A DNA stretch of 64,000 nt from the NCBI RefSeq assembly GCF_004358105.1, contig NZ_SMYL01000012.1, positions 41,556-105,555 of the forward strand. Direction: 5' to 3'. The position numbers were made by a program, and so were the translations under genes. The stretch comes from Sapientia aquatica. GTDB taxonomy: Bacteria > Pseudomonadota > Gammaproteobacteria > Burkholderiales > Burkholderiaceae_D. Under the pieces are notes generated by a model, which worked only from the letters and a program-made list of their open reading frames with translations, did no database searches and had not been told where the DNA came from. Positions 36,339 through 46,300 of this stretch are shown here, in pieces (positions within the stretch are counted from its first letter, which is position 1; the number at the start of each line of letters is the position of its first letter).

Positions 36339-37505
36339 ATGATGACTGAAATACTGATCGATGTAACGCGCTTGCTAGATCGCCGTTGGAGCGATAACGT
36401 CCCAACAGGCATTGATCGTGTTGGCTTGGAATATGTTCGGCATTATGCGCATCGGGCATCGGCATTAGTGCGTTACAGTGGACGAAATTTACTCGTCACT
36501 CCCAACCATTCACGGGTTTTATTTAAAGAAATTCTCAACCCAACACGGCATTTTAAACGTCGCGTAAGCTGGATATTGTTGTATGCCGGATGTCAGATTC
36601 AGCACGAATTCGGTCGCAAAAATGCGATTCTCTTCAACACCGGACATAGTGGATTAGAGAATCCTACTTATTTGTCGAAATTGATGCGGCAACAATTAAA
36701 GCCTATTTTTTTTGTGCACGATTTAATTCCGCTGCATTACCCCGAATACTGTCGTGCTGGTGAAGATCAACATCACAGCAAACGCATTCATGCTGCCTTA
36801 AATCAAGCACATGCAATCGTTACCAATTCTCAAGTAACGATGCAGCATTTAAGCCAATATGCACAGCAATACCAACTTCCCCTTCCTCGCGTGATTATGG
36901 CACCGATCGCCCCAGCGAAATTGCCGGGGCCTATGAAGGAGCGTCCGATAGAGCAAAACTATTTTGTAATGCTGGGCACGATTGAATCGCGCAAAAATCA
37001 CTTACTTATTCTTCAAATTTGGCAACGGCTTAATCGGCTAATGGGTAATGATGCACCGAAATTGGTGTTAATCGGCAAACGGGGCTGGGAGTGCGAACAG
37101 GTACTCGATTTATTAGATCGTTGCGAGCAATTACGCCAACATGTTATTGAGCTGGCTAAATGTTGTGACCAAGAAGTAGCTAACTATTTGCATCATGCAC
37201 AGGCCTTATTATTCCCTTCCTTTGCAGAAGGTTACGGCATGCCACTGATAGAGGCGATGTCATTGAAAGTCCCAGTAATTGCGAGTGATTTACCCGTCTT
37301 TAGAGAAGTTGCCAAAGACCTCCCTTGTTATTTAGATCCGATCGATGCTTCAGGTTGGTTGAAAACGATTATCGAATTTAACCAAGCCAATTCGACTACA
37401 CGAACCGAACAATTGGATAAGTTGGAGAAGTTCAAATTACCAACTTGGCAGGAGCATTTTGCGCTAGTTGATCAAATGCTGATCGGGTTGGGCAATGAAC
37501 GGTGA
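36339..37505 (+). CDS. family 4 glycosyltransferase
   Basis: A 388-residue GT-B enzyme. N-terminal ILIDVTRLLDRRWSDNVPTG and GIDRVGLEYVRHY form the loop seen in capsule mannosyl/rhamnosyltransferase-like proteins; IFFVHDLIPLHYPEY contains the HD motif; C-terminal MLGTIESRKNHLLILQIW and PSFAEGYGMPLIEAMSLKVP carry the nucleotide-sugar binding region with its glutamates. It overlaps the next gene by 11 bp. The donor is unknown. Confidence 0.9.
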   Translation: MMTEILIDVTRLLDRRWSDNVPTGIDRVGLEYVRHYAHRASALVRYSGRNLLVTPNHSRVLFKEILNPTRHFKRRVSWILLYAGCQIQHEFGRKNAILFNTGHSGLENPTYLSKLMRQQLKPIFFVHDLIPLHYPEYCRAGEDQHHSKRIHAALNQAHAIVTNSQVTMQHLSQYAQQYQLPLPRVIMAPIAPAKLPGPMKERPIEQNYFVMLGTIESRKNHLLILQIWQRLNRLMGNDAPKLVLIGKRGWECEQVLDLLDRCEQLRQHVIELAKCCDQEVANYLHHAQALLFPSFAEGYGMPLIEAMSLKVPVIASDLPVFREVAKDLPCYLDPIDASGWLKTIIEFNQANSTTRTEQLDKLEKFKLPTWQEHFALVDQMLIGLGNER

Positions 37506-38568
37506 GGCCTTAACTTCTCCAGCGCGGAATGCTGATTTTGGCGATGACGCATTACCGCCATTGATTTATGCCTATGGAATGTCACTGCGTAAGCTGCGGA
37601 TTCTACGTGCCTTTGTCGCTCCTATCCAAGTTAGTTATCTACGCGGCATCACGAGCCTACCGAGTAAATCAATATTACTGGTGTGGGGCAGTAAAAACTT
37701 AACTGCGAGGGGCGACGTCTCGGTAGTTCGCGTGGAAGATGGCTTTATTCGTTCTATCGGCTTGGGAGCTGACTTAATTTGGCCGATTTCGTGGGTGTTT
37801 GACCAGCGCGGTATGTATTACGATGCTAGGCAAGAATCGGATTTAGAACATTTGCTACAGAACACCCAGTTCGATGGCGACTTGCTTTATCGCGCGCGGC
37901 AACTTCGTAAGAAAATCGTGGCGCATGGGTTAAGTAAATATAATTTATCAGCAGCGAATTGGAATAGACCGCCTTCCATTGAGAAGGTGGTGTTAGTGGT
38001 TGGACAGGTCGAGAGCGATGCATCGATTCAATGCGGCTCAGCTAACATTAAAACTAATTTGGATTTGCTCAAAGCGGTGCGGTTAGCTAATCCTAAGGCT
38101 TATATCGTCTATAAGTCGCATCCCGATGTTGTTGCTGGGTTGAGAGCTTCTGATCAACATCGTGAACAACTAAACCATTACTACGATGAAGGCATTGAGC
38201 ATGTTTCGATTCAGTCGGTGCTTGATAATGTAGATGCTGTCTATGTAATTACCTCCCTTACCGGATTTGAAGCCCTGATACGACACATTCCCGTGTTTTG
38301 TTATGGACATCCTTTTTATGCTGGTTGGGGTTTAACTAGCGATTTAGCGCCACCTATCCCACGACGCTCGCGTGTGTTAACCCTTGATGAATTGGTCGCT
38401 GCCAGTTTAATTCTCTATCCGCGCTACATGAGTCTAAGTTCTAGAAAACCACTCTCAGTTGAACAGGCGCTAGATGAACTGATTACGTTACGCAATCAAC
38501 AATTACCAACGCCTTGGTGGCGCAAATTACTAAGAACTGTATTGCAACAATTTGGTAAAAATCGATGA
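37495..38568 (+). CDS. kpsC: single-module KpsC-like capsule glycosyltransferase
   Basis: A 357-residue protein resembling the C-terminal module of KpsC, the enzyme that builds the beta-Kdo linker between phosphatidylglycerol and the capsule. Matching segments include VRVEDGFIRSIGLGADLIWP, FDQRGMYYDARQESDLEHLL, LSKYNLS, VLVVGQVESDASIQ, AYIVYKSHPDVVAG and ITSLTGFEALIRHIPVFCYG. Classical KpsC is about 675 residues and carries two such modules; here only one is present and no second copy is seen in the window. It overlaps the upstream glycosyltransferase by 11 bp and its stop overlaps kpsS by ATGA. Confidence 0.85.
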   Translation: MNGEALTSPARNADFGDDALPPLIYAYGMSLRKLRILRAFVAPIQVSYLRGITSLPSKSILLVWGSKNLTARGDVSVVRVEDGFIRSIGLGADLIWPISWVFDQRGMYYDARQESDLEHLLQNTQFDGDLLYRARQLRKKIVAHGLSKYNLSAANWNRPPSIEKVVLVVGQVESDASIQCGSANIKTNLDLLKAVRLANPKAYIVYKSHPDVVAGLRASDQHREQLNHYYDEGIEHVSIQSVLDNVDAVYVITSLTGFEALIRHIPVFCYGHPFYAGWGLTSDLAPPIPRRSRVLTLDELVAASLILYPRYMSLSSRKPLSVEQALDELITLRNQQLPTPWWRKLLRTVLQQFGKNR

Positions 38569-39776
38569 TTGCTTCTGACCTGGGCTTTTTTACAGGCCGA
38601 CGAATTATGATGTTGCAAGGACCCATGGGACCATTTTTTAATCGGTTGAAGCACGACTTATTATCGGTAGCAACATCGGTCATCAAAATTGATTTTAATG
38701 GCGGCGATTACTTGTTCTCCGATAAAAGCGCCGTTCAATTCCGAGGAACTAAGTCCGAATGGCCTCAATTTCTTGAACAAATTATTCATTCCCATCAAAT
38801 CGATACTTTATTATTTTTTGGTGACTGCCGTCGCTACCACGTTCAGGCAAAACAGATCGCAGAGAAGTGCGGAATTACCGTAGGTGTTTTTGAAGAAGGC
38901 TATGTGCGACCGGATTACATCACTTTTGAGCTGGTTGGCGTGAATGCGAATTCAACCATTTCTCGCTGCCCTGAAGATTATCTAGCGCTACAACGTTTGG
39001 AAATACCGAAAGTCATTTATTGCGAAAATCCTTTGTGGCACGCAATCGTTTGGAGCACGTTATATTACAGTGTAGCGATTTTACTTGGCTTTTTATATCC
39101 GAACTACGAACATCACCGTCCCCTAACAATAGCCGAATCATGGCCTTGGATTAGAAGCTACTTTCGTAAGGTGTGGTATGGATTTTTAGAGCGGGGTGTA
39201 CAAGCAGAACTGATTAATAAACTTTCTGGAAAATACTTTCTAGTCCCATTGCAGGTTCATAACGATTCGCAATTAGCGGTACATTCTAATTTTTCTTGTG
39301 TCCAAAACTTTATCTACGTCGTAGTGCAATCGTTCGCTCGATCAGCGCCGCAGGACAGCTACCTTATTCTGAAGCAGCACCCTCTTGATCGTGGCTACAA
39401 TAATCATCGCTCGTGGATCACTGAACTCACAAAAGTATTAAAGGTGGATCAGCGAGTTAAATACATACACGACCAACATTTACCAACGTTGCTACAACAC
39501 AGTGCTGGCGTCGTGGTTGTAAATAGCACGGTTGGTTTATCGGCTTTACATCACAACAAGCCAACTAAGGTTTTAGGCAAAGCCATTTTTGATCTTGCTG
39601 GACTGACGTATCAAGGACAATTAGACGATTTTTGGTGTGCATCATCATCGTTCATTGTTAACCGCGGGTTGTATGAAAAATTTATCAACTTCGTCATTTT
39701 ACGAACACAAATCAATGGTAATTTTTATCGACGTTTGCGCGACATGAACAATAAATCTGGCGTAGTTTGGACTTAA
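38565..39776 (+). CDS. kpsS: KpsS-like capsule linker glycosyltransferase
   Basis: A 403-residue protein of normal KpsS length. The family pattern is clear: MMLQGPMGPFFNRLKHDL, FFGDCRRYHVQAKQIA, GVFEEGYVRPDYITFE, HSNFSCVQNFI, LILKQHPLDRGYNNH and VVVNSTVGLSALHHNKP. KpsS adds the first beta-Kdo to the lipid anchor of group 2-type capsules. The ATG at 38565 overlaps the kpsC stop as ATGA; an internal ATG at 38607 would also keep the core. A terminator closes the locus downstream. Confidence 0.9.
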   Translation: MIASDLGFFTGRRIMMLQGPMGPFFNRLKHDLLSVATSVIKIDFNGGDYLFSDKSAVQFRGTKSEWPQFLEQIIHSHQIDTLLFFGDCRRYHVQAKQIAEKCGITVGVFEEGYVRPDYITFELVGVNANSTISRCPEDYLALQRLEIPKVIYCENPLWHAIVWSTLYYSVAILLGFLYPNYEHHRPLTIAESWPWIRSYFRKVWYGFLERGVQAELINKLSGKYFLVPLQVHNDSQLAVHSNFSCVQNFIYVVVQSFARSAPQDSYLILKQHPLDRGYNNHRSWITELTKVLKVDQRVKYIHDQHLPTLLQHSAGVVVVNSTVGLSALHHNKPTKVLGKAIFDLAGLTYQGQLDDFWCASSSFIVNRGLYEKFINFVILRTQINGNFYRRLRDMNNKSGVVWT

Positions 39777-39832
39777 TATGGTTTGTACAATTTAGTCCCG
39801 TATCAATTTGTTGATTCTCTAAACATCCCTAG

Positions 39833-39865
39833 AGGCGTCCCAACTTTTATCGAGACGCCTTTTTT
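39833..39865 (+). terminator. terminator at end of capsule locus
   Basis: AGGCGTC (39833-39839) and GACGCCT (39854-39860) form a 7-bp stem followed by six T. Confidence 0.85.
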
Positions 39866-39886
39866 ATATGAAGCGAAAATTAAATG

Positions 39887-42079
39887 CTAAGCCAATGTAT
39901 ATCCATGTTTAGACAAGGGCAGGGAGCGCAGGCGTTCACCGGTTGCATTGGCAATGGCATTGGTTAAAGCAGGGGTTAGCGCGGCAAATGGCGGCTCACC
40001 CATGCCACCCCAATCTTTACCGCCAGTTGGCACTAAAATCGGCGTGATCGTGGGTGAATTGCGCAGCAAGGTTATCGGATAATCACCAAAATTATTTTGC
40101 TGTACGCGACCGTCTTTAATCGTAATTTCGCTCAAAAATGCCGCGGTAAAGCAATACGCGACGTTACCTTCAATTTGGGCTTTGGCTGAATCAGAATTGG
40201 CGACATAACCTGAATCGACCGCGATATAAACGTGATGAACTTTAACTGATTTGTCCGGACCGACCGACAGTTCAACCACTGCCGCACCGAAGGACGCATA
40301 AGCATCTTGCACCGCCAATCCACGGAAATGCCCCTTTGGTAATGGGCTACCCCAGTTGGCCGCTTTGGCAACGGCTTGCAAAATTATATAATCGCGTCCG
40401 TCTTTAGGAAGCAGACTCAACCTAAATTCCAGCGGATCAAAATTTCCGGCTTTACAAATCTCATCGATAAACGATTCGCGCACATAAGGGTTTTGCGAAT
40501 GAAATACTGAGCGCCAAAATCCGACTGGTACATTTATTTTGCACATGCCATGACGCACGTCGATATTTTTGATTTGGTAGGGAATATCGTGAAAGGAATC
40601 GCCAGCTTGGTAATCCTGTCCATTTCTAAGCGCAGCGGGTCGGACTTTTTCTAAAATGGATTGCGATGCACAGTTGATTTCTAAGGCCTCTAATTGGCCG
40701 TCGGTGGCGAAAGCAGCACGCAGCTTATACAGCGCAGCCGGACGGTGATAACAATGCTGCATGTCCTCTTCACGACTCCACAGTAGCTTTACTGGAATGC
40801 CGGGTAGTTCTTTGGCGATTAGTACAGATTGGGTAACGAAGTCTTGGTATGCGCCACGGCGACCAAAACCACCGCCTAAATACGGACGGTTACAGGTGAC
40901 ATTAATTTCTGGAATGCCCAACACTTTAGCGGCTGCAGTAACGCTGGCTTCGGCGTTTTGCGTGGGAACCCAAATTTCGACCTTGTCGCCGTCAACTTTG
41001 GCGGTGCAATTTTGCGGCTCTAATGTGGCGTGATTCAAATACGGGGTGAAATATTCTGCCTCGATTATTTTGGAGCTGCGCTCAAAGACCGACGCCACAT
41101 TTCCCACTTGCTTCAACGGCTTTGCATCAGTGATGCCTTGTTTAAGAATCGCCATCACACCGGCATCATCTAATTTGTCGCCACCTTTGTAATCCCAGGT
41201 AATTTTTAAGGCTTTGGTCGCTTGCTGAGCGCGCCACCAGTTATCCGCAATCACCGCTACAAAATCGGGACCGGTGACAACTTTCTTGATTCCACGTCGA
41301 TTCTTCACCGCTGAATCATCAACGGCGATTGGTATTCCGCCAAATACTGGACATTGCACGATAGCCGCGTGCAGCATGCCACGCACTTTTATATCAATTC
41401 CAAACACCGCACCGCCATTGGTCTTGGAAGGAATATCTAAGCGAGGAATTGGTTTACCAATTAAGGTCCATTCGGAGGGCGCTTTTAGTACAACGTTAGT
41501 TGGTGGCGGTAATTTAGCGGCTTGCTGAGCCAATGCGGCATAGGTCGCTGAACGTTTGGAGGCAGTGTGATAAATGTGACCGCCTTTAGCGCTGCATTCA
41601 TTGATTGGTACATTCCATTGCTGAGCAGCGGCGGCTTTGAGCATTTCTCGCGCTGTTGCGCCGGCCTTACGCATCATCTCTTGCGATTCGCGTGTGCCAC
41701 GGCTTCCGCCAGTGGAAAAACTGCCATAAATTTTATTACGCGCTAAATGTTCTTGAACCGAGGCGAATTCCATTTTGACGTCAGCCCAATTGCATTCCAA
41801 TTCTTCCGCCAACATCATCGGTAACGAAGTGCTAGTGCCTTGCCCCATTTCTGCCCGAGCTACTTCGCAAATTACTTTGTTATCGGGCGTAATACGAATC
41901 CAGGAATTAATGTCAGTCATCGCTTCGAGCGATCCTGCTACCGGAGCCTGTGCTTCGGCAGGTAAGTGAAAACCAAATAAAACAGTCCCTGAGGCGGCAG
42001 CTGATAATTTTAAAAAGTTACGGCGCGAATTCAGTACGTCATCCGCTTTGATGTTGGACACAGTCGATGTAGTCATCAT
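39887..42079 (-). CDS. molybdopterin-binding subunit of a xanthine-oxidase-family dehydrogenase
   Basis: A 730-residue periplasmic large subunit of the isoquinoline 1-oxidoreductase (IorB) type. A twin-arginine signal, NSRRNFLKLSAAASGTVLFG, is followed by aldehyde oxidase/xanthine dehydrogenase domains (for example GQGTSTSLPMMLAEELECNW, PYLGGGFGRRGAYQD, GGMGEPPFAALTPALTNAI with the catalytic-type glutamate region GEPP). It would oxidise an aldehyde or N-heterocycle with a molybdenum-cytosine-dinucleotide cofactor and pass electrons to the iron-sulfur subunit encoded just upstream. AAAGGGG precedes the start. No cytochrome subunit is encoded next to it. Substrate unknown. Confidence 0.9.
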   Translation of the reverse strand: MMTTSTVSNIKADDVLNSRRNFLKLSAAASGTVLFGFHLPAEAQAPVAGSLEAMTDINSWIRITPDNKVICEVARAEMGQGTSTSLPMMLAEELECNWADVKMEFASVQEHLARNKIYGSFSTGGSRGTRESQEMMRKAGATAREMLKAAAAQQWNVPINECSAKGGHIYHTASKRSATYAALAQQAAKLPPPTNVVLKAPSEWTLIGKPIPRLDIPSKTNGGAVFGIDIKVRGMLHAAIVQCPVFGGIPIAVDDSAVKNRRGIKKVVTGPDFVAVIADNWWRAQQATKALKITWDYKGGDKLDDAGVMAILKQGITDAKPLKQVGNVASVFERSSKIIEAEYFTPYLNHATLEPQNCTAKVDGDKVEIWVPTQNAEASVTAAAKVLGIPEINVTCNRPYLGGGFGRRGAYQDFVTQSVLIAKELPGIPVKLLWSREEDMQHCYHRPAALYKLRAAFATDGQLEALEINCASQSILEKVRPAALRNGQDYQAGDSFHDIPYQIKNIDVRHGMCKINVPVGFWRSVFHSQNPYVRESFIDEICKAGNFDPLEFRLSLLPKDGRDYIILQAVAKAANWGSPLPKGHFRGLAVQDAYASFGAAVVELSVGPDKSVKVHHVYIAVDSGYVANSDSAKAQIEGNVAYCFTAAFLSEITIKDGRVQQNNFGDYPITLLRNSPTITPILVPTGGKDWGGMGEPPFAALTPALTNAIANATGERLRSLPLSKHGYTLA

Positions 42080-42087
42080 TAGCCCCT

Positions 42088-42537
42088 TTATGCTTTATGA
42101 CCAAGTTTGGCAACTTGATGAATCGCTTCACGGATGCGCGGATAGGTTCCGCAGCGGCAGATATTAGTCATAGCGGCATCAATATCTTCATTGGTGGGAT
42201 GCGGTTTGCGCGCTAGCAAAGCGGTGGCTGCCATCAACATGCCGGACTGGCAGTAGCCGCATTGCGGGACTTGTTGTTCGATCCATGCCTTTTGCAACGC
42301 TGATTTTCCGCTTAACCCTTCAATGGTAGTGATCTTTCTGCCGACCGCAGCAGAGGAGGGAATGGAACAGGAACGAACGGCTTGGCCATCTAATAAAACT
42401 GTGCATGCGCCACAAATAGCGACACCACATCCAAACTTAGTGCCTGTTAAGGCCGCTTCATCGCGAATTGCCCAAAGTAGTGGCATGTCCGGTTCTACGT
42501 CCAATTCGGTATTTTTGCCGTTAATGCTTAGTCTCAT
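42088..42537 (-). CDS. two-[2Fe-2S] subunit of the molybdenum dehydrogenase
   Basis: A 149-residue iron-sulfur subunit (IorA/CoxS type). The N-terminal ferredoxin-like cluster uses C37, C42, C45 and C57 ([16 protein letters not shown]), and the C-terminal helical cluster uses C93, C96, C127 and C129 ([18 protein letters not shown]). It relays electrons from the molybdenum centre. ATG at 42537 has AGGAGA six bases upstream; the longer frame starting at 42606 is not supported. It is 8 bp upstream of the large subunit gene, so one operon. Confidence 0.93.
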   Translation of the reverse strand: MRLSINGKNTELDVEPDMPLLWAIRDEAALTGTKFGCGVAICGACTVLLDGQAVRSCSIPSSAAVGRKITTIEGLSGKSALQKAWIEQQVPQCGYCQSGMLMAATALLARKPHPTNEDIDAAMTNICRCGTYPRIREAIHQVAKLGHKA

Positions 42538-42910
42538 CGTGGTCTCCTGATTGCTGGCGCTGTTATTGATTGGCAATGCTGTGAGGAAAGTATAGGGTGA
42601 ATTCAATTTTTATGTGAACTCGGAAACGTCATATTAACGGTTCAATTAATAAGTTTCTTTTAGTTAATTTTATTTACTTTGGGCAATTAATGTTCGTTGA
42701 AGCTAAGTTTTGTTAGCGGTATTTATAGTTTGGTGTTGTTGGGCGTTGGTTCTCCTAATTTGCTCTAAACAGGGCGTTTAACTGGTTTTATTTGAATTTG
42801 TTCAAACCGGTGCTCGTTTTGGTTTAAATCGATTTGAGAGCGTTTTAAAGGTTTAGGTGTTTGTCGGGCGTGGTTTTGTTTTTCGCTCTTTTATGTAGTT
42901 ATTTAAGAAG

Positions 42911-43435
42911 TATATATATATGAATAGTAGTGATAGTAAACGAGGTTTTAATTGTGGATAACTAGCTTTTATCTTGATTTTTCAATGTGTTAGACGATTT
43001 ATAAACAGGCTGATTTTCTGCGTATTATTTTGTTTGAAAAATTGGATAACTTTTGGTGATTAAAAATAGTGGGGTCTTTTCCACAAACTATTCTGGTTTA
43101 TTTTGCTGAGTTATCCACAATTTGATTACGCTGATTGTTAGTTTTTATTTTTTAATTTGGTTTGTAGTACTAATGCTTTTGAACTTTATGTAAAAGAAAT
43201 AGCTGTTCAGTTCTTTTTGATTTAAGGGATATATTTATTTAGTAGTGATTGTTAACGTAGGCTGGCTTTAGTGCATAAGTCACTTATTTCTTTTCAATTC
43301 AGGAAGTTAGCGTTGATAATAAGTTCGTTATAAAGCCCGTACTAAAACCCAACAATTGTTGGATAAAAATTGCGCTTTATAAACTTTACGAGTTTCACAC
43401 AATCTGTTCAAAACTTATCCAAAGACTTATCCACC
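42911..43435. other. DnaA-box cluster in AT-rich region, candidate replication origin
   Basis: The 920-bp gap 42538-43459 is very AT-rich and carries TATATATATAT (42911-42921), trio-like TAG TAG TGA TAG TAA (42925-42939), then a perfect DnaA box TGTGGATAA (42953-42961) and a perfect TTATCCACA (43111-43119). One-mismatch boxes: TTTTCCACA (43077-43085), TTATCCAAA (43415-43423), TTATCCACC (43427-43435). Two-mismatch boxes: 43041-43049 and 43358-43366. Two parS sites follow about 0.8 kb downstream. No gene is present. The origin role is inference. Confidence 0.5.
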
Positions 43436-43459
43436 GCTGTTTTTTTCTATCATTCTAAG

Positions 43460-44221
43460 ATGAGCGATTATTTGATATTGAGTTGTGCGGCATTTTGCGC
43501 GGGATTGATCGATGCGATTGTTGGCGGTGGCGGATTGATTACTGTGCCGGCAATTTTTTCGAGCTTTCCAAATGTGACGCCTGCCACTTTGTTAGGTACT
43601 AATAAACTAGGAGCAATTTTTGGAACGACATCTGCCGCGATAAATTATGCGCGAGTGGTGAAGATTAAATGGCGTGTTGCGTTGCCCGGAGCCATCGGGG
43701 CATTTTTGTTTTGCTTTTGTGGCGCTTATACAGTAATGCATGTTTCGGCAGATTTTCTTCGTAAAGCATTACCGTTTGTGTTGGTGCTGGTCGCTTTGTA
43801 CACGTTTAAACGCAAGGATCTTGGGCAAGTGCATAAGCCGGTTTATTTTGGCAGAACCGAAATAGTGTTGGCCTTTGTATTTGGTGCCGGGATAGGATTT
43901 TATGATGGGTTTTTTGGGCCTGGTACAGGTAGTTTTTTAATTTTCATTTTTGTTCGATATTTTGGTTTTGATTTTTTAAGTTCATCCGCAATTTCCAAAA
44001 TCATTAATGTTGCTACTAACGGTGCAGCCTTGTTACTGTTTGGGTTGAGCGGACATGTGTTTTGGCAGGTTGGATTATTGATGGCCTTTTTTGCCGTGTT
44101 AGGTTCGTTGATTGGTAGTCGGCTAGCGATCAAACACTGCAGCAGTTTTGTACGAGTTTTGTTTTTGGTTGTGGTTGGTGTACTGATATTGAAGACGTTT
44201 TACGATGCTTACTTGCGTTAG
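43460..44221 (+). CDS. TSUP-family (TauE/SafE) permease
   Basis: A 253-residue inner-membrane protein with about eight hydrophobic helices and the family motif LIDAIVGGGGLITVPA near residues 17-32, mirrored by GFYDGFFGPGTGSFLIFIF in the second half. Members export sulfite, sulfonates or organic anions; substrate unknown. ATG at 43460 is chosen; an open frame extends to 43370 but overlaps the DnaA-box region and lacks a membrane-protein-like start. Confidence 0.88.
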   Translation: MSDYLILSCAAFCAGLIDAIVGGGGLITVPAIFSSFPNVTPATLLGTNKLGAIFGTTSAAINYARVVKIKWRVALPGAIGAFLFCFCGAYTVMHVSADFLRKALPFVLVLVALYTFKRKDLGQVHKPVYFGRTEIVLAFVFGAGIGFYDGFFGPGTGSFLIFIFVRYFGFDFLSSSAISKIINVATNGAALLLFGLSGHVFWQVGLLMAFFAVLGSLIGSRLAIKHCSSFVRVLFLVVVGVLILKTFYDAYLR

Positions 44222-44223
44222 AT

Positions 44224-44239
44224 TGTTTCACGTGAAACA
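44224..44239. other. parS: parS site 1
   Basis: TGTTTCACGTGAAACA is a perfect 16-bp palindrome identical to a common form of the ParB-binding parS consensus. It lies three bases past the permease stop and about 3.6 kb from parB. Confidence 0.97.
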
Positions 44240-44261
44240 TAAGCGAAATCGGTTTTGCTGA

Positions 44262-44277
44262 TGTTCCACGTGAAACA
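44262..44277. other. parS: parS site 2
   Basis: TGTTCCACGTGAAACA, one base off perfect symmetry, is a second parS 38 bp from the first, upstream of mnmG. Confidence 0.95.
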
Positions 44278-44354
44278 ATGCATATCAATTACGGGTAAAC
44301 AACTAAAAAAGATTTATAATCTCAACTTCGGAAGATTAGTGCTTTAAGGCTTGT

Positions 44355-46298
44355 ATGTATTATCCAAAAGAATTTGATGTGATCGTTGTAGGTGGTGGGC
44401 ACGCAGGGACAGAGGCCGCATTGGCTTCTGCTCGTATGGGTCAATCTACATTATTGCTAACCCATAATATCGAAACGCTTGGTCAGATGTCCTGTAATCC
44501 TTCCATCGGTGGGATCGGAAAAGGGCATTTGGTTAAAGAAGTTGATGCCATGGGTGGCGCAATGGCGATCGCTACGGATGAAGCGGGTATCCAGTTTCGC
44601 ATATTAAATTCCTCGAAAGGGCCTGCAGTTCGTGCAACGCGGGCGCAGGCCGATCGCATCTTATACAAACAAGCTATTCGTAGCCGGCTAGAAAATCAGC
44701 CTAATCTTTGGATTTTTCAGCAAGCTGTTGATGACTTATTAGTTGAGTCAGACCGTGTTGTCGGTGCGGTGACTCAAGTAGGAATTAAGTTTAAATCCAA
44801 GTCGGTTGTACTTACTGCCGGAACATTTCTTGATGGAAAAATTCATGTTGGTCTGAATCAATACGCTGCCGGTCGAGCAGGTGATCCGCCAGCGATTTCC
44901 CTATCAGCTCGCCTGAAAGAATTATCCTTGCCTCAAGGGCGCTTAAAGACTGGAACTCCACCAAGGATAGATGGCCGCTCGATCGACTTCTCGGTGATGG
45001 AAGAACAGCCCGGCGACTTAGATCCTGTTCCCGTGTTCTCTGTCATGGGTAATACATCCATGCATCCACGCCAAGTGCCGTGCTGGATTACCCATACTAA
45101 TCAACGTACTCACGACATCATTCGGTCTGGTTTGGATCGCAGTCCGATGTACACCGGTGTGATTGAGGGGGTTGGACCACGTTATTGCCCATCGATTGAA
45201 GATAAGATTCATCGCTTTTCGGGTAAAGAATCGCATCAGATATTCTTGGAACCAGAAGGCTTAACTACCAATGAATTCTATCCAAACGGGATTTCAACCA
45301 GTTTGCCATTCGATGTGCAATTGGATTTAGTGCGCTCAATGCGGGGCTTAGAAAACGCTTACATCTTGCGCCCCGGTTACGCAATTGAATATGATTACTT
45401 TGATCCTCGTGGGCTAAAAGCCAGTTTGGAAACTCGCCAGATTCAAGGCTTATTCTTCGCCGGACAAATTAACGGTACTACCGGCTACGAAGAAGCCGCC
45501 GCGCAAGGGATGTTAGCTGGATTAAATGCCGCACTATATACCCAAGAAAAAGACGCTTGGGTACCAAGCCGCTCCGAAGGATATTTAGGCGTCTTGGTGG
45601 ATGATCTGATTACCAAAGGCGTACAAGAACCGTATCGCATGTTCACCAGCCGTGCTGAGTTCAGATTAAGTCTGCGCGAAGATAACGCCGATATGCGCTT
45701 AACCGAGATTGGTCGCAAACTCGGTTGTGTGGGCGATGCGCAATGGGATGCGTTCCAAATTAAACGCGAATCCGTCGCGCGCGAATTAGAGCGCTTACGC
45801 ACAACTTGGGTTAATCCGCGTTTAGTGGACAACGCAGAAGCCGAGCGAGTAGTGGGCAAAGCATTGGAGCGCGAATATTCCTTAGCCGATTTATTGCGTC
45901 GCCCACAAGTTAATTACGATGCATTAATGACCTTGCGCGGTGTTGATGGACAAGACGTTGCTGGCCCGGCAGTCGATAGCGATATCGTCAAAGAGCAAAT
46001 TGAAATTCATATTAAATATGCGGGCTATATTGATCGCCAAGCCAAAGAAGTGCAACGCCATGCCCATTTTGAAAACTTGCCCATGCCCGACAATTTCGAC
46101 TACTTAGAAGTGTCCGGTTTATCGATCGAAGTGAAGCAAAAACTCAACAAACAGCGTCCAGAAACCTTAGGCCAATGCAGCCGAATTTCTGGTGTAACTC
46201 CAGCCGCTATTTCCTTGTTGCTGGTTCATTTAAAAAAACGTGGTTTTAAAGATTTCTCCCAAACACCGCTCGTTGAAGTGGAACAGGGAGAAGTTTGA
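44355..46298 (+). CDS. mnmG: tRNA uridine-34 modification enzyme, FAD subunit MnmG (GidA)
   Basis: A 647-residue MnmG that, with MnmE, adds the 5-(carboxymethyl)aminomethyl group to U34 of several tRNAs. The FAD-binding motif [17 protein letters not shown] is at about 11-27, signatures [20 protein letters not shown] and [19 protein letters not shown] are complete, and the C-terminal tRNA-binding helical domain ends normally. AAGG stands before the ATG. It begins a run of plus-strand genes: mnmG, rsmG, parA, parB. Confidence 0.98.
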   Translation: MYYPKEFDVIVVGGGHAGTEAALASARMGQSTLLLTHNIETLGQMSCNPSIGGIGKGHLVKEVDAMGGAMAIATDEAGIQFRILNSSKGPAVRATRAQADRILYKQAIRSRLENQPNLWIFQQAVDDLLVESDRVVGAVTQVGIKFKSKSVVLTAGTFLDGKIHVGLNQYAAGRAGDPPAISLSARLKELSLPQGRLKTGTPPRIDGRSIDFSVMEEQPGDLDPVPVFSVMGNTSMHPRQVPCWITHTNQRTHDIIRSGLDRSPMYTGVIEGVGPRYCPSIEDKIHRFSGKESHQIFLEPEGLTTNEFYPNGISTSLPFDVQLDLVRSMRGLENAYILRPGYAIEYDYFDPRGLKASLETRQIQGLFFAGQINGTTGYEEAAAQGMLAGLNAALYTQEKDAWVPSRSEGYLGVLVDDLITKGVQEPYRMFTSRAEFRLSLREDNADMRLTEIGRKLGCVGDAQWDAFQIKRESVARELERLRTTWVNPRLVDNAEAERVVGKALEREYSLADLLRRPQVNYDALMTLRGVDGQDVAGPAVDSDIVKEQIEIHIKYAGYIDRQAKEVQRHAHFENLPMPDNFDYLEVSGLSIEVKQKLNKQRPETLGQCSRISGVTPAAISLLLVHLKKRGFKDFSQTPLVEVEQGEV

Positions 46299-46300
46299 CG

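Noticed and set aside
43370..43459. 30-codon N-terminal extension of the TSUP permease
   Set aside because: It would place DnaA-box-like sequence in the coding region and a soluble stretch before the first membrane helix; ATG at 43460 fits the family better.
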